Translations under genes and position numbers: made by a program
Notes under the pieces: generated by a model
Seen by the model: the letters and a program-made list of their open reading frames with translations, nothing else
Databases searched by the model: none
Told to the model about the DNA's origin: nothing
In this document: in pieces, positions 10,207 to 22,985 of the stretch
Layout: each line of letters opens with the position of its first letter
How positions within the stretch are numbered: the stretch's first letter is position 1
Source: Pestalotiopsis fici W106-1
Lineage: Eukaryota > Ascomycota > Sordariomycetes > Amphisphaeriales > Sporocadaceae
DNA length: 64,000 bases
NCBI RefSeq assembly: GCF_000516985.1
Contig: NW_006917102.1
Span: 1,559,681 to 1,623,680 of the forward strand
Direction of reading: 5' to 3'

Positions 10207-13200
10207 TAATTATTAAATTTATAAAAAAATATAATTTAATATTTTTTTAATATATTAAATTTATTATTTGCCTTTTTAAAATTTTTTTTGAAATAAATAT
10301 AAATTTTTATTATTTAATAGCTTTTAAGCGTATTAGCTATCGAAAATTATAACGGTTAAAAAATTATATTAAATTTAGAATTAGTAATAAGGAGCTTTAG
10401 TATTTACGTTTAAAATATTTAGGAGTAGATATATTCCGAAATTTGATATACCGAACGAAAAATATTAAAATTTAAGGAATACGATAATTCGATTGCGAAA
10501 TATACGTTTAAATTTCCGTAAGCTAAATAATTTTTAGAAAAGCTCGAGAATATTAGTTTATAAAACCTTTTTATCGAATTTTAATCGATATAATTTATTA
10601 TTTAAAAGCTTTAAATAGGTTTTTTAAAGCGTTTATTTTTAAAAAAAAAATCTAAAAAGTATTTTAAATATTTATTAGAATTAAAAAAAGCTTTAAAAGT
10701 TATTTTTATAATTTAAAATTTCGTTATAATAATAAAAAAATAATATAAATTAAACGTTTTTATATTATTTTTCGACGGAAAAAGCTTTTTAATATTATAT
10801 TAAAAAAAAAAAATTTTAAGCGTTAAGTACGACGGGAAAATATTAAGCTAAAAATTAGCGCTTTTTATATTTATAAATTTTATAAAAGTATTAAAAAAGC
10901 TAATAAAAAAATTAAATAAAAAACCGTAAAAATGCTTTAATCGGCTAACCTTTTTAAGCTCTTATAGGGAAAGGCTTTTAAAGCCGTTATATATTTATAT
11001 AATATAAGCCTATTTTAATTAAATAGTTTTAAATCCCTAAACGAAACCCTAAATTCCTGGTTTCGGGGATATTTTCGATAATATATACCGGAATTAATTA
11101 AAGCTTTAACCGATAATTTGCGGCTTAATTAGAATTTAATATACGTATATAAATGCGCGTATTATCCTTTAATTAAAGATCGGGAATAAAACCTAAAGTT
11201 TATTCGATAAAAAACCGAATATAAAATTTATTTAGGTTATTTAGTAGGTTATTATACAAATAACCTTTTTCGAATTTAGGTTTTAAATATAAAAAATATA
11301 ATTATAATACGTAATATTAAGTTTAATAAAATACGGTTTTATAAAAGAAGCATCCGGGAAAAAAAGCTTGCTATTTAGTAATATAAGCGCGATAATATTA
11401 TTTAAAAAATCGAAATTAGTAAACCGAGCTATATTAAAAACGATTTATTTGTTAAATTAGATTTATAGAATATATATAATAATTAATAGATTTTATACGA
11501 TTTAAAGGGTAAAAAGGCTAAAAATACGGTTCCTAATAGCTTAATATAAATCGTTAAATAGTTCGAAAATAATAAAAAGATTAATTATCCCGATAATTAG
11601 GAATTGAATATTTATTTAGATATTTTTTTTAAAAGCTGCTAAAGCTTTTAAGCTAAAAATATATATAAAATTATTATTTTTAAAAATAACGCCTAAATTT
11701 TAAATTATAACCGGATTAGCTAATTAAGGTTATAAAAATATTTTATTAGTAAATATAGAGGATAAGCCTTAAAATTTTTACCGTAAAATATATTCGAACG
11801 GATAAAACGGGATAAAAAAAATTTATTAAAATATAATAAAAGATATAAAATCTTTAAAAATAATAAATAAAAATTTTAAAAAAAATTAATTTATAAACGC
11901 TTCCGAATATTAAAACGAAGCTAATATTAAAATTTATATTAATATTTCTAAAATAAAGATTTTAATTAAATTTATTAATTTAGGAGAAACGTTTTTACCG
12001 ATAATTAAAGGCAGACCTAAAAAAAGCTCGAAAAAATCGATTATTAGCGATAAATTATTACGAAGGTCGATTAGGGAAAAAAAAGCGCTAAATAAGTATT
12101 AAAAAATATTCGCGATTTTCGATTTAAATTTATTTTAGTTAGAATTTTTAGATTTAATATTTTAGGCTTCCTAGGAAACCGATCCTAAAAAGCATAAAAT
12201 TTTATATTATATAATAGCTATAGCGATACTAAATTATAAACTCGAGCGGTTAAAATTAAATTTAATAATCGAAATTGCTTTAAATAAAAAAAAAAAGCTT
12301 AAAATATTAAAAAGAATTTCTTTTAACCTTAAAGAAAAGATATACCGTAATAAAGTTTTAGCTTTTTTAAAACGGTTTTTTAATTTTTAAAATTATAAAT
12401 TCCGAAATAGTTTTTTTTAAATAATATATTTAAAGCTGCGAATTTTTATTTTTAAAAAAGTTTAAAAGGAGCGAAAACGGGAAAAAAGATTTGGAAAACT
12501 AATTTTATTTATATAGGTTTAAATATATAAGTTCGACGAAAATAATTATTTTATTAAATTTAAAGCTCGATTAATAGCAAAAAGAGATTTATAAAAAGGA
12601 TTTATTAAATAAATTTATACCTTAACTTTAGTTATAAAATTGTTTAGAATTATAATAGCGGTAGCTGCAAAATTCGATTTTAAATATAAATAATACGACG
12701 TAATAAAGGCGTTTTTAAACGCTTTTAAAAGGAATTTAAAGCTAGTATATTACGAACTTTTTAAGGGATTTAAAATAATTAGGAAATATTTAAAATTTTA
12801 AAAAGTATTATACGGGCTAAAGGATTTATTATTATTTTGGTATCGGGAGTTTAATAGTATTTTAGCCTAATTGGGTATAAAGGCGTTACCGGAAAAACCG
12901 TATTTATTTTATAATTTAAATAAAACGGTATTTATAATCTTTTACGTAAACGATATTTTTATTTTATATCGAAAAGAATATAAAAACGTAAAAAAAAAGC
13001 TTTTCGACTAAATTAAAGGGAGATATAAGTTTAAATTAAAAGGAAACGTAGTTTAGTTTCTCGGTATTTATATTAAAAGAAATAAAACTAAAAAAATATT
13101 ATTTTTTTTATATAACGTTTATATCGAGAAGATTTGCGTTAAATTTAGGGTAAATAATAATTTTTATATTTTAATAATACCGATTTTATGCGAATTAATA

Positions 13201-14000
13201 TTAAAATATATTAGGAGCGTTTTAAAATAAAAAATTAAAAGATATTAAAAATTTATCGGGTATATTTTATATATAGCTATTATTATCCGATTAAATATAG
13301 CTTTTTTAGCTATTTTGCTTTTATATTTTTTTATAAATCCCGGATTTTTATATTTTAAATACGGATTTTAGGTTTTAAAATATTTATATAGAATTAAATA
13401 CCTAAAAATCTAATATAAAGGGAATAAAGAAGCCTAAGTCCTAATAATAGTTAATAATATTTTATTCGCTAACGACTTTGAATTAAAACGTAATTTTTAA
13501 AGGTATATTATTAAGCTTTTCGGTAGTTTAGTAATATAAAAAGCTTTAAAATAAGTAATAGTTTTAATTAATATTATAAAAGCTAAGCTTTTTGCTTTTT
13601 TAAAAATAAGCAAAAAAAATATAGCGTTTTAACGCTTTTATAAAAATATCTAATTTTAATTTAAAGGAATTTGGAATATTTATTGCGATAATTAATAAAT
13701 AATTCGATTAGTTATTTATAAAGCTTTACGGGTTATTATTAAGCTTAAATATATCGATTTAAATAATATATAATTTAAATAAAAATATATAAAAGGTACT
13801 TTTATTATTATATACCTAAATACCGAATATATATTAGCAAATAAATTTATAAAAGTATTACCGAAATAAAAGTTTAAATAATTTATCGTATATTTAAATT
13901 TAAAAATCGTAATATTAAAAATAAAATAAATTATTATTTTAAAAATTTAAAAAAAATAAAAACGCGAAAATACGGCTTAATAAGCTAAAATATAAAGGCT
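10207..14000 (+). pseudogene. Degraded pol of Copia element B
   Basis: A C-terminal integrase-like part (about 11040-11280, with YLGYLVGYY) is followed by reverse transcriptase with LYGLKD (about 12805) and YVND at 12943-12954, where the catalytic motif should be YVDD; the D-to-N change is a G-to-A transition. FLGIYIK follows near 13060 and the RNase H ANDFE remnant near 13475. Every part carries many stops. The upstream half of pol is interrupted by the N gap, and gag should lie at 2250-3634 plus 9701-10106, where I see only degraded sequence. Confidence 0.75.
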
Positions 14001-16061
14001 TAAAGGCTATAAAGATAAACGGAAAACGAAAATATTATTTTTAAATTTATATATTTTATTTTTTAACCGTTTTACCGTTTTTTAGCTTAATAAGTTATTA
14101 TATACCTTTTTTATATTAATTTTTATTTTTTATTAAAAGCGTAATCCTAAAAAGACTTTTTATCCCGCTTATATAAGCTTTTGGATAAAACTTTTTTTTA
14201 ATTTGGCTAATATAAAAATAAAATAATTTTAATTACGATTTAAAATTAATTTTTAATACGCTTTTTAGCGTTTTTATAGTTATAAAAAGCAAACGTATAA
14301 CCGATTATATAAGGATTTTTAATTTAAAAAATTGATTAATAGTTTTCGAAAAATAAAAAAAAGGGATATTTATAAAGCAATATAATTATAATTATTATTA
14401 AAATAGCGCTTATAACGGTTTTTATTTTTAACGGTATAATATAGCCTATTAAAACGGCCTTTTATAACGCTTTTTAAATAATAAAGGCAGGGCTTTTAAA
14501 ATTCGCTAATAATACGCTTAAAAGGCTTTTTAAACGAGGAAAAAAGATTAAAAGCGTTTTTTAAAAAAATTGGCTTTTTTATATTATAATAAAAGCGACC
14601 TTAAGCTAAAATTAAAAATTTATTACGGCGAAATTAATAAAAGGATTTAGGGATAAAAGTATTATTTTTGGTACGAATTAGGAGATTATCGGTTTTAATA
14701 AATTTAAAAACCCGAAATCGATAGTAAAAGCGGCGGTTAAAATAAAAAAGATTTTTAGGCTTATTAAAGCTAATAGCTTAAAATTTACAAACCTAATTAG
14801 CTTTACGATTTCGGTTAATTTATTTAATAAAAGAAAAATAACGGCTAAAAAGCTCGTTGATATTAATAAAAAATTTGTTAAAATTTTTAGAATTAGGAAC
14901 GCTAGTTAAATTAATATTAATTATCGAAATATTTCGAAAAGCTTTAAATAGCTTTTTTTTAAAGGATTAGCCTTAAGCTCGAAATTAGTTTTAAATTCGG
15001 AATTAGGATTATTAAATTTAAGGTTAATTTCGAAATTAGGTTTTAATTTAAAAAAAAAGGTTCGAAAGGTCGATAGGAATTACGCCCGGTATATTTTGCG
15101 CTTATATTTGTTTTGCCGAAGCTTATTAAATTTAGGGATTTAAATTAAGCGGGAATTCGTAAATAGGAAAAATTATAGGATTTTTAAAACGACGAAATTA
15201 AGGAGGAATAGGAATAAAATTAATAGGTAATAGCTCGTTAAAAAAATTAGATTTAAAAGGCAAGGGTTGCAAAAAAAGAGCTTTGCTATTATTATTTCGG
15301 TTAGTTTTAGCTTTAGCGAGCTTAAAGGTAATTTAGGAACGACGATTAATAGCTTTATATTTAGCAAAACGGTAAAACTAATTATCGGGATAACGAAAAA
15401 TAGTTAAAAACGAACGGATAAAGCTTTTAAAACTTTTATTACGTTTAAAAAGGGAGCGTTTATTTTTAGGTATTATAACGGCAAGTTTTAAAAATTTAAT
15501 AACGATAATAAATTTAAGGATAAAAAAAAAAGGAATTTAAAGTTAATAAAGCTTAAAAAGCTAAATTAAATAAATCCGGAAAAATTTAAAAAAGTGGATA
15601 TATAATAAAAAAGGAAGAAAATAAAGCTTAATATATAAAAGGAAAGTTTTCCTTTTATAAAAGGGAAAAACCTACGGTTAGGATTTATTAATTAGAAAAT
15701 TAGTTATTAATTTTAAAGCAAAAAGTAAATTAATAACAGATTTTTATAAATTAGGAAATTTAAAATCGGACGGAATAGGCAATAATTATTAATTTTAAAA
15801 AGGCAGTTATTAATTTTAAAATTAGTTGCTTTTTAAAAAGTTAGCTATAAAGTTGTTTAAAGCCGAAAAAAAAGAGCTTACGGAGCTTAGAAAAGGTGGG
15901 ATAAACGGATATTAACAAAAACCAGGTTTTTGGTTAAATAATTATTTAATCGCCTAAAAAGAAATTAAAAACCGAAATTAAATATTAAAAATTAGGAATA
16001 TATATCCTGAATATATAACTTTTAAGCTTTTTTAGGACGCTAAATTAATTTAGGGGATATA
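14001..16061 (+). other. Unassigned 3' segment of element B between RNase H and right LTR
   Basis: About 2 kb of AT-rich sequence follows the RNase H remnant and precedes the right LTR. The longest open frame is antisense (15173-15367, 64 codons, leucine-rich) and looks like a by-product of composition. The segment may be an extra 3' region of the element, another nested and degraded repeat, or element-captured DNA. I recognise no domain. Confidence 0.45.
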
Positions 16062-16279
16062 TAACGGGATATTTACTTTATATATTTATAGTTTTTAAAG
16101 GGATTTTTAAATTAAACTAATTAAGCTTTATAAGAGCTCCTGGATAGGTATATAAATACGACCTACCTTTTATTTTATTTATATAAAATTAGATTATTTT
16201 TAATTACTTATTTATGCCTATATACCGCTCCTATTAGGTGATATTAAAACCCTAGATCACAAACTCCTCTGACTATTAT
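16062..16279 (+). repeat. Right LTR of element B
   Basis: This copy is less mutated than the left one over its last half: it keeps CCTAGATCACAAACTCC where the left copy has only T and A. The purine-rich TAGGGGATATA just upstream (16051-16061) is a candidate polypurine tract. Confidence 0.65.
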
Positions 16280-16289
16280 AAAAGCTGAG

Positions 16290-18330
16290 ACTTAAATCCC
16301 AAAAAATTAAGCAGAAAGCTCGTGATATTTAAGTGAATGGGTCCCGATATATTAAGGATTATACCTTGGTATCCAAGCCCTGACAACGGTCTTCCGGCAT
16401 TCGTTTAGCAGCAAATATAGCCTGCCGTTAAAGGCAGGGTTTTATCGCTTTTTAAATAATCGCTCGCCGAAAAGGTTTTATTTTAATAATAGCGGCATAC
16501 TAAAATAATACTACTTAAAAAGCCGGGCAAGGCAAATTACACTACTGCTAAAGCATGGCGTTTAATCTCGTTTTTATTAACCTTAGGTAAAGTGCTCGAA
16601 TTAATAATGGCTAAAAGGACTTTGTATATAATAAAAAATACGGATTATTGCCTACGAACCACTTCGGTGCGAGGAAACAACAATTAGCTAAATAAGCAGT
16701 GCTCCTCTTATAAAAGCACATTTATAAGGCATAGCGTCGACGACAAATAATAAGCCTCGTTAGTTTCGATATTAAAAGAGCATATAATAAAATATATAAG
16801 GAGCGGCTTATTTAAAGGATGGAAGCGCGAGGCATTCCCTTAAATTTAATAAAATGGATTAACGCATTTTATTCTAAGTATACGGCTATAATCGAAATTA
16901 ATAATTGTACGTTTAAAAGCCATAAATTATTATAAGTAAAACTGCCGCAAGGCTCTTTTTTATCGTTAATTTTATTTTTATTTTTTAACGCAAACCTTGT
17001 TTAGCATTTAATTAATAAGGCATATAAATCGGTTGCCTTTATCGACGATTATACAGCGTGGGTAGCGGGTCCAACAGCTTAAGCGAACGAAGCAAGCATT
17101 TGCGCGATTACCGATAAAGCTCTGGATTAAAAGGTCGCAGTGGCGCTATATTCGAGGCAGAGAAGACGGCTATTATCCATTTCGTCGGAAAGCTTCCCGA
17201 GTGAATAAGAACCATTTCCCGATTAAGGGCGAACGGGTGTATCTATAAAACAAGGTCAAAATCCTGGGGGTCACGATGGACTCGCAGTTACGATATAAGC
17301 AATATATGGCTCGAGTCTCGAGCAAGGCGCTAAAGGCAGCCCTCGAATTAAAACGGCTAAAGGGTTTTTATTAGCAACCGCCCGACAGCTATTTACCGCC
17401 ATAATAGCTCTTATTATAAATTACGCATCGAATATATAAAGATACGCTTATGGCGAGCGGATAATGCATATTATTAACCGGGTGCAAAGAATAGGTGTAT
17501 AAGCGATAATAGGGGCTTTTAGCAAAATAGCCACTATAATAAATAAGGCTAAAGCATATATTTTATCGGCTTAAAATCGCTTTATTAAGCGAGTAATTAA
17601 GCTTTAAGTCGATTTATATACGCTGCCGATAAGTAACCCGCTTCGCACGGCAGGGTTTCGTATATTTATACGATTTATCTTGCCGATATAATAACTCGCA
17701 GAAAATATAAAAAGTGTGCCGAGGAATAGATTTAAAATAATTAACGCTTATTTAGTCGAATTATAGGTTAAGCGGGCCGAAGTCGTAATTAAAAATAGCG
17801 ATCGAGCAACCGAGCTAGCTAGCGCGCAATAGGCAATTCGCATCGCCACCGCTAGCTTAAACAGAAACGATCTAATAAGATATGGAGTTGCTATGCGATT
17901 TCCAGACTCCACCTTGGTAAAGGAGAAATTTACGCTATAGTCGGTGACCCTAGGCACAAAGGAAGAGCAGAACCCGTATATAGCGGAATTGGCCGCTATA
18001 GCGCAGGGCCTGCCAATCTTCAGGCAGCGAGTCATACTAATATTCACGAGTAATAATAGTGTTATATTAAATATAAAACGACCGAGGCAATAATTAGGTC
18101 AGTAAAAGATTGCAGATTTCTATGCGTTTATAGCTTAGCTTAAAAAAAAGAAAATTAAGATTATTATCGTCCAAAGGGCGCAGGAAAACACAAAAGGCCG
18201 AGAAAACAACGAAGAAAACGAAAAAAACCAATAATAATACTAACCGCAGTGCCGGCCACAGCACCGTAGCTTTACAGCATTTGGCCAAAGAAGCGGCCCG
18301 CAAAGCGACCCTCGCAGGCAGTTCACCCTA
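16290..18330 (+). pseudogene. Tad1-like LINE relic: reverse transcriptase and RNase H
   Basis: The plus strand, read across several frameshifts and stops, gives a LINE reverse transcriptase: KPGKANYTTAKAWRLIS near 16530, SLVSILKEHIIKYIRSGL near 16760, LPQGS near 16945 and FIDDYTAWVAGPTA at 17038-17079, the YADD-type active site and flank typical of Tad1-clade elements. An RNase H-like domain follows, with TLGTKEEQNPYIAELAAIA at about 17950-18005 and KRPRQ near 18078. The 5' half, including the expected endonuclease, is missing. GC content is clearly higher than in the Copia elements, so this copy was less affected by RIP or is younger. Its 3' end lies close to the partial gene at 18367. Confidence 0.8.
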
Positions 18331-18366
18331 CTAAATCATTCCATTCACCCCAGAGGACTATCTTAG

Positions 18367-18968
18367 TGGTGGATGCACTTCACCGAAAAGTTACCTTTGA
18401 ACTGGAAACCAGTAAGGAGATTTCCGGAGAATGCACCCCTTATACGGGTTCAGGGCAAGATGCAAGACTTCTCGGTTTATTCTGGGCAGAACAACAGCCC
18501 GGGCTGAGATCTTATGTGTACCGCTTCAACGTTTTTCTTGGGTCGTTGGAAGACACAAAGAAGCGATTTGCAGAAGCTAGAAAACCGGAAGATATCTATA
18601 AAACGCGAGAAGCCAGAATAGGATGGATTGTCCTTCATATCCTTGCTGCTCAACGTCAATTCCAGGGTCACGACGTATTGTACTTGCACGTTCAGGTTGA
18701 AACTGATGAAAATGTCAAAGCTCAAATGGTTTCAAGATCAGCTCTTTTTATAGCTGAACACGAGGAACAGGTTGCTGAATCGCGAAGACTCGCTGACGAG
18801 GAAATGGCGATTCAAAGATGTGGTGAAGAAGATGCGCAAAGACGCGCCGAGGAAGCAGCTGGAGACAAAAAGTACTGGAACCGTCTTTCTGTCCAAGTGT
18901 CTGCTTGTTTTATTGCTATTTCACCAGGTATTGTAGGTTTCATTCTGCTTGTTATTCCGAAGAAATAG
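18367..18968 (+). CDS. Hypothetical protein with C-terminal membrane segment, 5' incomplete
   Basis: About 200 codons are open to TAG at 18966. The frame has no ATG near its beginning: it opens after TAG at 18364-18366, and the sequence ATCTTAG just before 18367 would serve as an intron acceptor, so this looks like a last exon whose first exon is upstream or has been removed. The protein has a charged, helix-prone middle (AESRRLADEEMAIQR, then EEDAQRRAEEAAGDKK) and one hydrophobic segment close to the C-terminus (CFIAISPGIVGFILLVI), followed by PKK, a tail-anchor-like layout. I recognise no family. The LINE relic ends only tens of bases upstream, so truncation by that insertion is plausible but unproven. 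AATAAA occurs at about 19016. Confidence 0.5.
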
Positions 18969-19039
18969 ATTAGCGGGGAAGGAATCATTATTATATAATA
19001 ACAAATATATTGAAAATAAATAAAAAGGGGTCGCAAAAA

Positions 19040-22000
19040 ACGAAAATGCGAGATCGGGAATAAAAAGAATTCAAACCTCGCTCACTTAGGACATCAGTGA
19101 GATGTTTATATCTCTTATGTTCGTGTCTCTTGTCCTGTCTTGATGGACGAAAGAAGGTGTAGGTCTTGAAAAGATATGATATTCAGATAACAAACAACGG
19201 GGACCACATAGAACACTCTATTGAAGGTGCGCAAGGTGTATATCTAATTTGCACCTCCAAGCTATTTTCTGCTATGATACCAACCACAAAATGAGTAGAT
19301 TTAAGAAGTGTGGGTTCACTGGATCTCGACAAAGATCTGGTGTAAGCTTTGTCCCTACCATATAACAAAACACGCCTCCTTTCAGCTTATTCCTCGCCAT
19401 GAGATTATCAAAGGTACTTAGAACTAACACTGATAGAATTGTCTCACCTAAGTCAATGTGAAAGAGAAGATAAAATCAAGAAAACGTGAGAAAGAAGTCT
19501 GAGTTGATCCCACAGATCTACGAAAGAGAGGCGTTGAAGAGCTATCTAACATATCCGATCAGGTGATCTGCGGTAGGTACTGACTACGTCAGTGCAACAA
19601 CTTAACTACCTAGCTAGTAGTAATAAAACTAAACAAAAGAGTATTCAACCGTCAGGGTTTTTAAAATATAAAAACGTGGGCTCCGGGAGGGATGACTGCC
19701 CAGGAATACAGATGAGGCCAAGTAGGCCCGATACGACGTTCTTGTACTACATCTTCTTCATTATCCATTATCCATGATTACCGAGTATGTTTCTCACATT
19801 TGCTGTAGCACCTCGCGTTTCATATAAGCAACATCATGGGAGGCTTCCTTTGCTATCAGATTATCCATCGTCATTATCGCAAAGATCAGTCAGGGGTCAC
19901 AAATCTGACGATTACGTTGTGATCGGGAAACCCTGGCAAGGGTTACATACCGTACGCATCGCGATAAAGCGACTACTCATAAGAAGACACTCGTGATGAA
20001 TAGTTCACCATTCTTATCATCTACGGCGAGCCTTTCATTATTTGGGCTCCGAGGAGGACTGGCTATAGCCTACTAATTAGCCTCTAAGGAATCGGAGCTC
20101 ACATCCCACGGCGAGCGAGGCCGCCCCATCGATCGACCATCCACTACTTCATTGATCTTGCCTTTACTGTCTCCTGCTCGACCTCATTACGGAATCTCTC
20201 AGTCCCGGTTGGTGGTGCAGCATAGAACAGTCGTATCCGAACGAACAGCACCGCCAGCTGAAGCACCCCCCCTACAGCCCGGCATATGGCCAGACGGGCC
20301 ACGCTCCATTAGTCCTGTATCGTTTGAATCTGACTAGCCACCACCCACTCACCTGGCGAGGATTAAATCCAGTTAGTACCTAGTGTATGCCTTATGGTCA
20401 CTATTTTACGTCTTTTTCCGAAGAACGCCCATGCCCCTAATGTTTATCAATGACTCGCAAACATGATTTTATGAATATCCAAGTACAACAGCAGCCACCT
20501 TACACCTCTCAGTGATCCGCGTCATTCATTTATTTGACACCTGCACTCCAACTGATTGATTAAAAATGGGTTGTCTTCCTACCTAGCCGCGGTCCAAAGT
20601 TGCGATGGCATATACAACATATGTAGCTCCAGGATATCTGGAGAGGTAGTCCATTGTCAAGATCAATCAGGTACCACTCTGTGAATGTGCAAATCATGTG
20701 ACACTAAAACGATGCAATGAATTACCTCGCATCATCGCCGGGCATTGACAGAGGAAAAAGGGATGCACAGCCCAGAATAATATCTTGAGGGCTAATAGAG
20801 ATAATTTCACTGCTCGCATGGCAGTTTTCTATGTTACAACATAGTGTCTGTCAGTCCTTTGCTCCGTCACTATCAGAGACTTGCATGCAGTGACTAAAGA
20901 TCGAGATCCCGTGGTTGGAAATGTCTGTTACGTCGATGTTTGCATGATTCGAAAGGCTTGGAAACCCAATGTCTTATTTAGGGATATTCGATGACCCGTC
21001 TGAAGCGCATTCCAAGGCCTGGTGGTGTTAAGTTGAACGATGATCCTTGTTTGAACTGATCCAGGGTGATCCTTTTCTGGAGACAAGACGTCATCGAAAG
21101 GGCAACATAAAGGTCAGGTTTGGCCCCCAATTCCTCTTGCCAGATTCAGTAGCAGGTACCATGAATTCGACCAAGGTCATCCTCATCCAGCGCGACTCCA
21201 GTCGTCAGGCCACGCGCTTCAAAGTTGGCGGATACCGTCCTGGTCGTTCCTAAATCCCATCGACCAATTCGGTCATGATGGAAAGATTGGTTTAGAGGTC
21301 GCTCGATTCCAAGCTACTGGCGAGCACGATGGCTGAGTAGTGGAGCCCTGCAAAACTAGGGACGGTGCCAAGCGGTAGGAAGGTTCACCGTTCTGCCCTC
21401 TGAGAGACTACAGACCTACTGGAATATCTAATGAAATATCGGCGAGTCCGAGTGCCGGGAAAGGGTTATGCTTTTATTTACCTAATAGTAGACTTCGTCC
21501 CTTATTGTGCCGTCGCGAAATGTCTACTGTGTCGACTCAGAGCTGGATAAATGGATGATTCCGGCGGGTGGGCGCCTACTTACTTGTTAGCTGATTCAAA
21601 GCCGTTATGGTGGACTGTGGGTCTCATCTAGCGATTCACTGCCGTTATGGTGAGGCTTCCAGCTAACATTCTGTACTAGTTAAATCCCTAGGTAGACTAA
21701 CATTACAATCTAGTGCCTCCGGCTTTTCTCCCGATTTTATTGATATGAGATTGGCACGGAAAAGTTGTGTCAGTATCCACATGACCAATCCTGAAGCATT
21801 ATTACCTGATCGATACAGGAAAGTTCGCACAAGAGATAGAAAGGCCAGTGGTGGTTCTAGACGATTGTGTCAATGCCCGTCCAGGTACCGACCGCATCCG
21901 GGCCGAACGGTAGGCTGCAGTTAAAGTAAGCCGGATAGGACCAATGTCTCAATTGAGAACAAGCCTTAATGTCAATCGAAGCGTAAAGGCTAATGGACAA

Positions 22001-22840
22001 TGTCAAGGAACTTTTGTCACTTAGCAAACTTTTCAATTCTCTCTCTTTGCGCACACTTAGTCGGAATTTCTATACATAGTATGATATGATGAAGTCGATC
22101 AAACTAGCCACAATTGTAGCACGCGCCAATACTAAGCAACTAAGAGTGGCACGGTGGTGGACTAAAAGATCCGTGGCCCTTCACTACCCGTTTGGGCCTC
22201 CACAGGAACGAACAAATCGTTTTGCATCCAATGAAGAGTTTGGAATCATCTCTCACCTGCCGATCTTTGATAAATCCAGCATTCTGCTCCATTCTACTAA
22301 CTCTGAGCTAAACTATAGCGGCTTGGCTATTGTTGCCTCAATCTGAATTTAGTCTTGAACAAACAATTGTGATGGCGCCGCGCCATGAATAGCCTCGCAG
22401 CGTGGCCTTTGCCATTCCCTACCACACTACTGGTCGGTGAATGATTCAGGCAGACTACTTGATACATGTAATTGTATCGCCATATGTGGCAGAGTTTTAT
22501 TGACAGGTGCATCTTGGGACAAAGGCGAGAAAATCAAATGATGAGTAGATATGAATCTTTTATTGAGTTTGGAATTACTATAATTTTCATAATTGTAACA
22601 AATTTCAGGAACAAAAAAAGGCTATATTGTACTGAATGTGGCGTAAATAAGCATATATTTAGAGGGATTCATGCTTTACATCATCTGCCATCCTTGTCCT
22701 TGTCCACCCGTTATGCTGGATTTATATGCTTGCAAGTATCATATTGATAGTGACGATACTACTTGGCGCTTGTTCAAACATATTCAGATCTAGGATTTGT
22801 GTAGTCATTCGAATGATGTATCGACACGGTCCTGGCGTTG
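19040..22840. other. 3.8-kb spacer without a supported gene
   Basis: Composition is ordinary but all open frames are short (under 95 codons), mutually overlapping and without domains, signal peptides or splice partners. The sequence between the repeat island and the secreted-protein gene may hold decayed genes or regulatory DNA; I see nothing I can name. Confidence 0.5.
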
Positions 22841-22849
22841 TGTTTTGAA

Positions 22850-22857
22850 TATAAAAG
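22850..22857 (+). promoter_or_regulatory. TATA box of the small secreted protein gene
   Basis: TATAAAAG lies 129-136 bp upstream of the ATG at 22986. It is followed by a pyrimidine-rich stretch and an A-rich leader (CAAACAAATTTACAAAAAG) directly before the start, typical of strongly expressed fungal genes. Confidence 0.5.
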
Positions 22858-22985
22858 AGAGACAATTCTCCTGAGAACATCAATTTTTTTCTGTCCATCA
22901 GCCAGCTTCTCTTTGCACTTGCACAATCTGACCAATCATCATCCTATCATCATCTCCTCTCCAAACAAATTTACAAAAAGTCAAA

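Larger units (their letters stand above)
2020..16279 (+). mobile_element. Ty1/Copia element B, RIP-degraded, interrupted by element A
   Basis: Two diverged direct repeats of about 218 bp (2020-2237 and 16062-16279) bracket the element. They align without gaps and differ mostly by transitions. After the left repeat, 2238-2248 reads AATTATAAGCC, which is GGTTATGAGCC with G-to-A changes, a primer-binding site in plus sense. Integrase, reverse transcriptase and RNase H remnants follow on the plus strand (10207-14000). Element A is inserted at 3634/9696, and 100 N lie at 10107-10206. About 2 kb separates RNase H from the right LTR, unusually long for Copia. No clean target duplication could be matched, so the outer ends are approximate by roughly 10 bp. 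Confidence 0.7.
561..18340. repeat. AT-rich, RIP-degraded retroelement island
   Basis: Base composition falls abruptly to strongly AT-rich after about 560 and recovers between 16300 and 18340. Where repeat copies can be compared (the LTRs listed below), differences are almost all C-to-T or G-to-A, the signature of repeat-induced point mutation in Pezizomycotina. Coding frames of the elements are broken by many TAA/TAG codons. The segment 561-1339 before the solo LTR is also AT-rich and degraded; I could not assign it to a family. No host gene is visible inside the island. Confidence 0.85.

Noticed and set aside
15173..15367. Leucine-rich minus-strand frame in element B
   Set aside because: It is a consequence of AT-rich composition, antisense to the element, with no domain.
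2010..16290. Target-site duplication for element B
   Set aside because: I tried ATATA, ATAAG/ATAAA and TAAAA at the two ends; none matched with consistent LTR limits, so none is claimed.
18094..18303. Minus-strand frame with a phenylalanine-rich hydrophobic segment
   Set aside because: It is antisense to the LINE relic; the apparent membrane helix (VFFVFFVVF) arises from purine-rich GAA/AAA repeats on the other strand.
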